From Dermacentor variabilis (taxonomy: Eukaryota; Arthropoda; Arachnida; Ixodida; Ixodidae), in assembly GCF_050947875.1 (NCBI RefSeq), contig NC_134573.1, forward strand, positions 65,665,315 through 65,729,314: DNA of 64,000 bases, read 5' to 3'. Position 1 is the first letter of the stretch. Every line of letters starts with the position of its first letter. The position numbers and the translations under genes were made by a program. The notes under the pieces were generated by a model. That model was not told where the DNA came from and did not search any database. It saw nothing but the letters and a program-made list of their open reading frames with translations. This document shows, one piece after another, positions 55,097 to 64,000 of this stretch.

Positions 55097-56699
55097 TTAC
55101 GCCCACTGCAGGGCAATGGCCTCTCCCATACTTCTCCAACAACCCTGGTCATGTACTAATTTTGGCGATGTCGTCCCTGCAAACTTCTTAAACTCATCGG
55201 CCCACCTAACTTTCTGCCGCCCCCTCCTACGCTTGCCTTCCCTTGGAATCCAATCCGTAACCCTTAATGACCATCGGTTATCTTCCCTCCTCATTACATG
55301 TCCTGCCCATGCCCCCCCCCCATTTATTTTTCTTGATTTCAACTAAGATTTCATTAACTCGCGCTTGTTCCCTCACCCAATCTGCTCTTTTCTTATCCCT
55401 TCACGTTACACCCATCATTCTTCTTTCCATAGCTCGTTGCGTCGTCCTCAATTTAAGTAGAACCCCTTTCGTAAGCCTCCAGGTTTCTGCCCCATAGGTG
55501 AGTACTGGTAAGACACGGCTATTATACACTTTTCTCTTGAGGGATAATGGCAACCTGCTTTTTATGGTCTGAGAATGCCTGGCAAACGCACCCCAGTCCA
55601 TTCTTATTCTTCTGATTATTTCCATCTCATGATGCCGATCCGCCGTCACTACGTGCCCAAAGTAGATGTATTCCCTTACCACTTCTAGTGCCTCGCTACC
55701 TATTGTAAATTGCTGTTCTCTTCCGCGACTCTTAAACATTACTTTAGTTTTCTGCAGATTAATTTTTAGACCCACTCTTCTGCTTTGCCTCTCCAGGTCA
55801 GTGAGCATGCATTGCAATTGCTCGCCTGAGTTACTAATCAAAGCACTATCACCAGCCAATCGCAAGCTACTAAGGCATTCTGCATTAACTCTTATCCCGA
55901 ATTCTTCCCAATCTAGGTCTCTGAGTACCTCCTATAAACGTGCTTTGAATAGCATTGGAGAGATCGTATCTGCCTGCCTGACGCCTTTCTTTATTGGGAT
56001 TTTGCTGCTTTCTTTATGGAGGACTACGGTGGCTGTGGAGCCGCTATAGATATCTTTCAGTATTTTTACATACGGCTCGTCTACACCCTGATTCCGTAAT
56101 GCCTCCATGACTGCTGAGGTTTCTACAGAATCAAACGCTTTTTCGTAATCAATGAAAGCTATATATAAGGATTGGTTATATTCCGCACATTTTTCTATCA
56201 CCTGATTGATAGTGTGAATATGGTCTATTGTTGAGTAGCCTTTACGGAATCCTGCCTGGTCCTTTGCTTCACAGAAGTCTAAGGTGTTCCTGATTCTATT
56301 CGCGATTACCTTAGTAAATAGTTTGTAGGCAAGTGACAGTAAGCTGATCCGTCTATAATTTTTATAGTCTTTGGCGTCCCCTTCCTTATGGATTAGGATT
56401 ATGACAGCGTTCTTCCAAGATTCCGGTGGGCTCGAGGTCATGAAGCATTGCGTATACAGGGTGGCCAGTTTATCTAGAACAATCTGCCCACCATCCTTGA
56501 ACAAATCTGCTGTTACCTGATCCTCCCCAGCTGCCTTCCCCCTTTGCATAGCTCCCAAGGCTTTCTTTAATTCTTCCGGCGTTACCTGCGCGATTTCGAA
56601 TTCGTCTAGACTATTCTCTCTTCCATTATCGTCGTGGATGCCACTGGTACTGTATAAATCTCTATAGAACTCCTCAGCCACTTGAACTATCTCATCCAT
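55097..56699 (-). pseudogene. RTE LINE reverse transcriptase and C-terminus
   Basis: From 56699 the frame reads GAMQRGKAAGEDQVTADLFK, then NYRRISLLSLAYKLFTKVIA, KDQAGFRKGYSTIDHIHT, motif A IAFIDYEKAFDSVETSAVME (about 56175-56115) and the start of motif B (GVRQADTISPMLF, with the usual Gly replaced by Ala). The frame is lost near 55940. The next block (55865-55401) starts RLAGDSALISNS where the YADD/FADD motif should be, and the catalytic Asp pair is damaged. It ends VLPVLTYGAETWRLT. The final block (55342-55097) matches the tail at 40334-40566. RT activity is lost. Confidence 0.9.
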
Positions 56700-56726
56700 A
56701 TTAGTAATGATATTGCCGGCTTTGTC

Positions 56727-57912
56727 TCATAACGCATACATCTGATTCTTGCCGATTGCTAGTTTCTTCTTCCCTGCTTTTAGGCTTCCTCCGTTCCTGA
56801 GAGCGTGTTCAAATCTATCCATATTATACTTCCTTATGCCAGCTGTCTTACGCTTGTTGATTAACTTTGAAAGTTCTGCCAGTTCTATTCTAGCTGTAGG
56901 GTTAGAGGCTTTCATACATTGGCGTTTCTTGATCAGATCTTTCGTCTCCTGCGATAGCTTACTGGTATCTTGTTTAAAGGAGTTACCACCAACTTCTATT
57001 GCACACTCCTCAATGATTCCTATAAGATTTTCCTTCATTGCTTCAGCACCAAGGTTCTCTTCCTGAGTTAAAGCCGAATACTTGTTCTGTAGCTTGATCC
57101 AGAATTCCCCTATTTTCCCTCTTACCGCTAACTCATTGATCGGCTTCTTATGTACCAGTTTCTTCCGTTCCCTCTTCATGTCTAGGCTAATTCGAGTTCT
57201 TACCATCCTATGGTCACTGCAGCGAGCCTTGCTAAGCACGTCCGCATCTTGTATGATGCCAGGGTTAGCGCAGGGTATGAAGTCTATTTCATTTCTTGTC
57301 TCGCTATTCGGGCTCCTCCACGTCCACTTTCGGCTATCCCGCTTGCGGAAGAAGGCATTCATCATCCGCATATTATTCTGTTCCGCAAACTCTACTAATA
57401 ATTCTCCCCTGCTATTCCTAGTGCCTATGCCATATTCCCCCACCGCCTTGTCTCCAGCCTGCTTCATGCCTACCTTGGCATTGAAGTCGCCCCTCAGTAT
57501 AGTGTATTTTGTGTTCACTCTACCCATCGCCGCTTCCACGTCTTCATAGAAGCTTTCGACTTCCTGGTCATCATGAGTGGACGTATGGGCCTAGACCTAT
57601 ACAACCTTCATTTTGTACCTCTTATTAAGTTTCACAGCAAGACCTGTCACCCTCTCGTTAATGCTATAGAATTCCTGTATGTTACCAGCTATATTCTTAT
57701 TAATCAGGAATCCGACTCCTAGTTCTCGTCTCTCCGCTAAACCCCGGTAGCACAGGACGTGCCCGCTTTTCAACACTGTATGTGCTTTTTTGGCCTCCTA
57801 ATTTCACTGAGCCCTATTATATTCAATTTACTGCCCTCTAATTCCTCCAATAGCACTGCTAGACTCGCCTCACTAGATAACGTTCTAGCGGTAAACGTTG
57901 GCAGGTTCATAT
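56727..57912 (-). pseudogene. RTE LINE endonuclease domain
   Basis: The ATG at 57912 opens MNLPTFTARTLSSEASLAVL and LNIIGLSEIRR. A frameshift follows, then RRELGVGFLINKNIAGNIQ, then TILRGDFNAKVG (about 57507-57470; the GDFN box is intact), TWRSPNSETRNEIDFIPC and RCSDHRMVRTRI (about 57227-57190; the SDH box is intact). The downstream linker is Lys/Glu-rich and ends at a stop at 56727. This AP-type endonuclease nicks the target DNA. The catalytic boxes survive, but two or more frame breaks prevent a full product. Confidence 0.88.
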
Positions 57913-57950
57913 TCCAATGGCGGCCTGTGTGGATCTACTGCACATGAAAA

Positions 57951-58619
57951 GTCGCATCCAGCTAGTTTCGTGGTCGGCTGCTGCTGTGTGCGGGTGCCAT
58001 ATCTTGATGATACCACAGAAGTGCAAGACGTGACAGCGGGACTGAGAAACTCATCCACCCCTCCTTCAAGGATTTCGCTCACGTAAGGCTGTCCAGTCAA
58101 TGTGTAATCGAAGATGGGACCGATTATAGCACCGGCGTAAATTCCGAACCACACAATCAGCGACCACTGGTACAGGTGCCGAATGCGCTTTACCCAGTGC
58201 AGATTGTAGTTTTTAAATAGTGTGCATTTTGCAAATTTGCCTAGGTGTTTCTGCTAAAACTGGCTTCATCTGCGCACATGATGTTGCTCAAAAAGTCCAG
58301 TGATTCCTCGGCTTTTGTGAGGCTCCAATTCGATAAATCTAGATGATTTACAGGTCCTTATCTTCTAAGCATTGGTACTGGTTAAGGCGGTACAGGTGAA
58401 GGGCTGTCATTTAGAATCCTCCAAACTGATGACTTGGAAATTGTTACCTGGGCGGCCGCGTTCCGCACGCTAGTATGAGGGTGTGAGGCAATAAATGGCA
58501 GAACATCCGTGCGTAGGCTAGGACTCAAGGATGGAGTCCTCCGCCGCTGTTTCTGTCAGGTTTTCATAATGTCTGATGATAGTCGATGCGTTTGGTCTAC
58601 CGCCACACTTCCATGACTG

Positions 58620-58714
<95 letters not shown>

Positions 58715-58800
58715 TGGCCGTCCTCTTATTGCCATTTGCAGCTCCCAAGGCAAGGATCATGTTTACCTTCTGCTCATTAGAGAAACACATGGCGACTGGG
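57951..58800 (-). pseudogene. Mariner-like transposase, N-terminal and central parts
   Basis: On the minus strand the start MCFSNEQKVNMILALGAANG lies at about 58790-58730, a helix-turn-helix type beginning seen in a mariner-like family of arthropods. It is interrupted by the TA tract at 58620-58711. After it come scattered blocks: GGRPNASTIIRHYENLTE, then LYQWSLIVWFGIYAGAIIGP and YTLTGQPYVSEILEGGVDEF (about 58170-58050), the region around the second catalytic acid. Frame breaks are many. Confidence 0.8.
58620..58711. repeat. (TA)n microsatellite in the transposase gene
   Basis: Perfect TA tract of about 92 bp that splits the mariner-like coding region. Confidence 0.97.
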
Positions 58801-58959
58801 ACGAAACAAAAGGCACATTTAAACCTTTGCACTGGCGTTGTCAACTAGCTTTTGTGGTGATAGGCCTTCTGGCAAAAAAAAACGTGCACTTTATCTACGC
58901 GAAGACAACAGCTATCACAGCTTGTTTCCAACTGACACCAAATGCGACATGTTACTTCG

Positions 58960-59395
58960 GCCAGGGCGCGGCAGATAAGGCACCAGCTCGATGACAATGT
59001 TTTCATTTATTTCGTTTCGGATAACTCAGAGAACCTGTTCGAGGGCGCTGCTTTATGATCCGGGTAGGAGGACAGTAACGTGGTATTCTCTTTATTTCGC
59101 AGGTTTTATTTATCAGTCGGAAAAAAGTTAGTACGCAATTAGTACATCGCTGAAAGTACCGCAGTCAGATGTCTCTTGGCTGTGCCTTCAAATGCCTCAT
59201 TGACATTTTCATAATTAGGATAGTACGTCTCGAGTTAGGTAATTAATTTTAATTACCTAATTAAATTTCAGTAACGAAAAATTACTGGCAGCTACTCCAA
59301 GTGCAGTACTGTAAACAATATGCACTAAGCATTCTTCGAGTAACGCATTGCTCTTTTTTAAATCTTCGTGCATGATAGTTAATTCGGACACCCTG
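58960..59395. repeat. Right long inverted repeat of the mariner-like element
   Basis: Mate of 53880-54290. It ends in GGACACCCTG, followed by the TA target at 59396. Confidence 0.8.
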
Positions 59396-59397
59396 TA

Positions 59398-60055
59398 TTA
59401 TATTTATGACCTTTGCATGCAACTGACGATGTTTACATCCCTAATAAATTCAGTAAATTATTAGAAATGTTTTTTATGAGTGCTTAGCACTGCTTACTGA
59501 AAGGAAAAGCAATACTGAGACACACAATATTCACATGGATTTCAGACGCCATTGATAAAAGACTGCTGAAGGGGTCACTGAAGTCTATAGGTTTTTACTC
59601 ATGGTCAAAAAAGCACGCAAAGCAATTTGAAGCGTGGTGAACATTCAGCAACATGCTCATTCTCTAGGCATAGGCTATCCATACCTTTAGAAATAATTTT
59701 TAATTGGCTACCTCCATCCCTTTCAAAAATATAATAAATTTTGACCTGTGTGTATACTGAAACATGTTGTATGTGGGCACGCTGTTTAGATGAAAATTTA
59801 AAACAATATTGAAGCGAGAAAATACGGATGAGGCAGCCGCCGCTAGTGCTTCTAGCGCGCGTGTCCTCCTATTGTCAGGATTTCAGAAATAAAGCGAAAG
59901 TAAGAATTAAAAGCCGTCCATGTCCGCGCTAACAATTAGGCAGTAAGCTATTAGCCCAGTAAGATTTCAAGTGAAAAGGTCGAGCGAAGGAAAGTCAAAA
60001 GAAACCTCAAACGATGTGGGGCACAATGCTCTGGTAATGACAGTTTAGATGTGTG
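59398..60055. other. No recognisable feature
   Basis: AT-rich with no open frame of note. Confidence 0.4.
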
Positions 60056-60059
60056 TGTG

Positions 60060-60180
60060 GCAGGGGGGGGGGGGGGGGAGGAGGCTTCGGCATCACCCGA
60101 GGGGGCCTCAGACCCCCCCCCCCCCTCCCTTCACCCGAATACCCCGGAGGGGGCTCAGGCTCCGGAGCGCCCCCGTAGTC
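60060..60180. repeat. G-run/C-run inverted segment
   Basis: A run of about 17 G (60063-60079) faces a run of about 14 C (60113-60126) across CATCACCCGAGGGGGCC, so the region could fold. It then continues GC-rich. It resembles hAT-type MITE ends with homopolymers, but no terminus is proven. Confidence 0.45.
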
Positions 60181-60204
60181 GGCGCCTAAGCTCGGGACAG
60201 TGAC

Positions 60205-62165
60205 CTCCCTGTGAGCATAGCTATCTACGCAGATGACATTGCTCTGTGGATAAGTGACCCTTCGCACCTTGGTCCGTGGCTTCGTGCAAGCTTGTAAAGA
60301 GCTGTGAACGCGACTTCGGAGTACTTGAGTGAAGGTGATCTGCGCATATCGCCCGCTAAGTCGCCTGTATTAGCATATCACCCTAAACAACACTCTCGTC
60401 GAACAATAAGCCGATTGTATCTTGACGAAACGCCAATAAGATTGGTGCGACAACACCGTTATTTGGGGTTAAGTTAGGATGCTCGCATTTCTTGGCGTCC
60501 TGCCTTTAAACTTGTACTACGCAAATCGCACTCCCTCCTTAAGTATGTGGCCACCTTGACTGCTAGAGGTGCTGGCTGCGACCAAACAACGGCTCTCCAG
60601 GTGTACCCATCATCTGTACTCTCAGGCATGACGTATGCGTTAGCATTCCTGAACGTACCACCTAGTTTGATGGCCCAACTGGAACGAGACCATCGCGTTG
60701 CCCTTCGACTAGTGCTTGGATTACCTCGTGAGGCGCAATCTGATGCATTACTCACTGAAGCGCATAAGTTGCCGCTGATGCTGCTAGCAGACGAGAGAGC
60801 TCTATATGATTTTGAGCGCCTGCACCGCGCATCGAATGGCCAGTCTGTACTTGATCGTCTCATTTACCACCCGTTATCTCGCTTGGGAAAAATGTCACTC
60901 ACATTTCTGAACATACTGCTTCACTTACGCCTCCACCACCGAAAGATACCACGAAACACGTATTCCCCATTTACCTCACAATCCCTGACATACAGAGAAC
61001 GCCTGATATGTCTGTTTCCGCAATACTCCAATTGGCTCAGTCTCACATGTTCGAGATATTTCGAGATTATCTTCAAGTATTCAGAGATGCATCTGTGCAC
61101 AGCGAAGGCCATGGCGCTTCTACAGCTTTCTTTATTGCCCTTGGACTCAAGTACGATGTATCTCTGAAATACCTCATCCAACTTCGTCAACAACTGTGTA
61201 GCTAGCAGCGATTAATGTTGCACTGAAATACGTGCAAGAGGAGTTAACAACATCGAAGATGGCCATCTTTACGGTCTCCCGCACTGCCCTTAGCAGGTTA
61301 CAACACAGTCAGATTGATTGCCGAGTTGTGCGCAGCATTTCTGACTCTGCAAACAAAAGTTCTTCACGTGGGGTATGTCTTGTTGCCTCGTTGCTCAACA
61401 GATACATTCACACATAGGAATCGCCGGGAATAAAGAGGCTGATCGACTGGCTTCGATTTGGGCTCATAACAACTGTGCGTGCCCTGAAATTTTGTGCGAG
61501 CTTCATGACGCTTGTCTGCTGATTCGTTGTAAGCAGCATTCCTACCAGCGCGTCTCAACGGGACCGTTGCCGCCCCGCATTCGCAGTCGAAGCTTGCCTC
61601 GTCGAACTAGAGCGCAACTACTCAAGCTGAGGGTTGGTTGCGTGAACGTGCACGAACGTTTATACAGACAAGGACGCGTGGCCAGTCCATCGTGTACGTC
61701 TTGCGGCTGCTGCGAGACACTTCAGCACCAGATATTTGAGAGTCCCGCTTTCAGTGAGCAGCGCATGTTGCTAGTGAGAGACTATCATCTCCTTGACTTG
61801 ACGTGTACTACACTCGACGAATGTTTGTATCCTAGTGGTTGTGCGTGTCGACGAATCAGGCTCATCGTGCTCTACTTACTTTTGTAGAATTAACTAACTT
61901 AGGTTCATGTTTGTAGCGTCGATACTATTTCTTCTATTTACCATTCTGTAGTTGCGTGACCTTCAGTGATCGGCCCTACTGTGTGTGATTTGTGCTGTGT
62001 GTTCTACTTCATTCCTCTACATTTTTCCTGTTGCTCTTTCTTTCCTCATTCTTCTCCTCCTTTCTATCTTCCATTTCTGTGCTGCTGTCACCTCCATTCT
62101 GAAGATTAGGCAGGCGTTGTGCCCCTTCCGGTGGTGGTTGCCAGCCTGCTTCTCACTTTCCTTTT
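60205..62165 (+). pseudogene. RNase H-type LINE, RT end to C-terminus and 3' UTR
   Basis: Entry is at RT motif C (AIYADDIALWISD, about 60222-60260), followed by LRISPAKSPVL. A 206-codon frame follows (60547-61167) with GMTYALAFLNVPPSL and VALRLVLGLPREAQSDALL. RNase H is damaged; its end survives as HIGIAGNKEADRLASIWA (about 61412-61465). The C-terminal cluster reads CTSCGCCETLQHQIFE. A pyrimidine-rich 3' region runs to about 62165. Several frameshifts. Likely one 5'-truncated insertion, related to but distinct from the 37499 and 45616 families. Confidence 0.85.
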
Positions 62166-62855
62166 CCTGTTAAATGTATATATATTTTCAAAACAAATAA
62201 CCATAATAATTCACTTCAATCGTTTTTAATCGTTCCCTCACGAGATGGAACACCGGAAAGACTGGATATGTGCAGTCTGTAGGCAACAGTACGTACAGTA
62301 CTCAACAATTGAAACGCGATACTCTAAGCACATTGTCGCCAGCGCTTTTAACAGCGAAGCTGTTTATGGCTCGGTTCTTGCGGATCTCGTCTCCGTGGAC
62401 ACAGACCAACTATTTACACTCCTCTAAACGGCCCATGCCTCTTTCCCAAGTTGTGTACGCTCCTCGACACGAGCGCCGTCTCTCTCTCTCTCTCTCTCGA
62501 CATTGCGCAATGCCGCGGCGCGCTCTATTTGATGCCCACCTCTGCGGCGCACTAGAGTACGCACCGTGATTGGCGTAGCCGCGCTAGAATAAAACGCCAA
62601 TGTCTCTATCCACAAATCGTGTGTGACCACCTTTAGTTCCACAGAGACTTGGGCACGATCGGCGGCGTGCGTGCTGCGCAACAGCGTGAAGTGGCGGCGG
62701 TGCGTCGCGGCAGTGTATCTCCTCCGAAGTCGTGGAGCAAGAGACTGTGTGCGGGACGTGTCGCGATCGAAACGTTTATAGTGCATGTCTTGGGGAATAT
62801 TAGGCCCGCCGACAATGCATCCATCGTCATCGTGGGGAAGAGAGAGAAATAGAAG
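62166..62855. other. No recognisable feature; short TC tract
   Basis: A (TC)n tract lies at 62479-62498. Frames on both strands overlap without known domains. Confidence 0.4.
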
Positions 62856-62859
62856 AGTG

Positions 62860-64000
62860 GAAAGACAGGGAGGTTAACGAGACGCACGTCCGGTTTGCTA
62901 CCCTGCACTGGGTGAAGGGGGCATGGGGATGAAGAGAGAAAGATATAGGATAGAGAGAGCAAAGTTTCTCGCACAGCGGAAGGCTTGCACCGAGTGCACA
63001 TACGTTTCCCAAGTATTGTCGACTTGAGCTATTTGAAGAGGCTTCTGTGCCATGGATGCGAACGGCCAGGGTCCCAAGATCTTCATTACGGCAAATGGTC
63101 TGGAGTCCGGCTGGTTCAGTGCTTTCCGGAGAACTTCGCACTCGACGTCGTATTGGGGACAGATACATGGGATGTGTTCAATCGTTTCTGTGGTTCCGCA
63201 AGAGTGGCACATGTGCGTATCGCCCATTCCAATGCGGAACGAGTAGGCCTTCGTAAATGCCACCCTGAGTGAGAGGCGGCACAATACTGCCGCCTCAGAG
63301 TGCGAAATTTTTTATGGCGCTTGTAGGCCTATGAAGATGACACTTCGCGACGTTGGGAGAAGACCAGTATTTGTGTGTCATAGCTTTAGCCACAATATGA
63401 AGCTGTCTTGCAGCGTCAGTTCTTGGTCGGGCATCCAGATGGGCAGACTGGGCGGTTTCGTCGGCGAGGTCATTACCAGCAATACCGGTGTGCCCAGGAA
63501 GCCACTGGAATATCATTTCATGCCCTTTTATGATAGGTTGATGGTGATCTTCTCTTGTTCCATATGTCAGCTGCTGATGAGTCCTATGATATATGGTAAA
63601 ATGCAGATTCTGGAGCGCTGCCTTAGAGTCGCAAAAATGACCCATTTCTGAGGTGTCTCTAGTAGGATGTATTGGACAGCAGCACGCAGGGCAGCAATCT
63701 CTGCCGCCGTTGATATTTTCATGTGGTACAGTCTAAATTTGATTGTGGTTGTCGTAGCCGGAATGACAACGGCGCCTGAAGAACTGGTACACGAGACCGA
63801 GCCATCAGTATAGATGTGTATTCGGTCCCCGTATGTCTCAGTGATTAATAGCAGCGTCAACTGTTTCAGAGCGGTTGTTAGGTGATTGGCCTTCTTCATT
63901 ACAACCGGAATACTTAGGCGCACCTGAGGCTGTTGGAGACACCACATGGGTAATGAAGACCTTGCTGCTGGTATGTATCCTAATAGAAGGCAATCTGTGT
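62860..64000 (-). pseudogene. RNase H-type LINE, RNase H and C-terminus, runs off the window
   Basis: The 3' UTR is at 62865-62945 (plus strand GGAGGTTAACGAGACGCACG, TTTGCTACCCTGCACTGGGT). Coding blocks on the minus strand, going upstream: RVAFTKAYSFRIGMGD with the cluster CHSCGTTETIEHIPCIC (63284-62898), then FQWLPGHTGIAGNDLADETA and FCDSKAALQ (63645-63295), then RIHIYTDGSVSC and AAEIAALRAA (63947-63567). All four RNase H acidic positions and the His are kept, but at least two frameshifts separate them. It is closest to the LINE at 37499-38940. The 5' part lies beyond 64000. Confidence 0.9.

Larger units (their letters stand above)
55049..57950 (-). mobile_element. RTE-type LINE, nearly full length, inserted in the mariner-like element
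   Basis: The minus-strand element starts near 57950, has its likely initiation ATG at 57912 and ends at an (ATC)n tract on the plus strand (55049-55090), i.e. a (TGA)n tail. It covers endonuclease, RT and the C-terminal region in order but in at least five frames. It separates two halves of one mariner transposase, so it arrived after that element. Confidence 0.92.
53880..59395 (-). mobile_element. Mariner-like transposon with long inverted repeats, split by an RTE LINE
   Basis: The right terminus, read inward, is CAGGGTGTCCGAATT, flanked by TA (59396-59397). The left terminus CTGAGTGCCGCAACT at 53880 is flanked by TA (53878-53879). Inverted similarity extends from 53880-54290 into 58960-59395, with shared blocks such as GTAGC(T)GCCAGTAAT, TCCTAATTAT and ATAAAG(C/T)AGCGCCCTC. 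A transposase gene reads leftward from about 58800 and resumes near 55050 after the RTE LINE. The TA target and transposase type fit Tc1/mariner. All parts are decayed. Confidence 0.85.

Noticed and set aside
57082..57549. 155-codon plus-strand frame
   Set aside because: Antisense of the RTE endonuclease; no domain.

Overview
The window looks like intergenic DNA from a hard tick (Ixodidae). That reading rests on repeated copies of a tRNA-headed SINE of the type described from ixodid ticks (Ruka-like), on several RNase H-bearing LINEs ending in the same pyrimidine-rich 3' tail, on RTE-type LINEs ending in (TGA)n, and on long GATA/CTAT, TA and CA microsatellites. I find no convincing complete host protein gene and no functional rRNA, tRNA or CRISPR array. 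Nearly every coding signal belongs to a transposable element, most of them broken and many nested.

Left part, 1-26300: an LTR-like fragment (1-282) and a SINE fragment precede the left arm of a long inverted repeat (915-2818). A Ty3/Gypsy-type retrotransposon follows, with gag (2919-4475) and pol. Pol is cut twice. The first cut is a 13,274-bp terminal-inverted-repeat element (4783-18056) sitting in the protease coding region. The second is a 4,448-bp PIF/Harbinger-like element (21169-25616) just after the integrase core. In both cases the gypsy reading frame is continuous when the insertion is ignored, so both boundaries are known nearly to the base. The 13.3-kb element has no transposase I can recognise. 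It carries subterminal arrays of ACACCC/GGGTGT, several SINEs, an RTE LINE fragment, and a GC-rich segment with promoter- and exon-like signals on the minus strand. The Harbinger-like element carries a Myb/SANT-type accessory gene with splice signals and a smaller TIR element nested inside it.

Middle part, 26325-36535: a head-to-head inverted duplication with arms of about 4.1 and 5.1 kb around a 1-kb spacer. The arms share SINEs and two kinds of LINE 3' end. A perfect 13-bp palindrome lies in the spacer beside the left arm's inner end. The copies differ by an extra 1.1-kb block on the right, a deletion of about 200 bp on the left, and a 391-bp-period tandem duplication on the left.

Right part, 36880-64000: the right arm of the outer inverted repeat (36880-40316) contains a LINE with a 12-bp target duplication. 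It is followed by RTE, CR1-like and RNase H LINE fragments, a SINE with perfect 10-bp target duplications inside a LINE, and a young RNase H LINE (45616-48945, minus) with only one stop and one frameshift over about 1,070 codons. Next come a long GATA tract with a hairpin beside it, a second long hairpin (53331-53437), a mariner-like element with inverted repeats of roughly 400 bp (53880-59395) split by an almost full-length RTE LINE, and two more RNase H LINEs, one running off the window end.

The elements do not form a pathway. They record a sequence of insertions: gypsy first, then the TIR elements, then SINEs, LINEs and inverted duplications on top.
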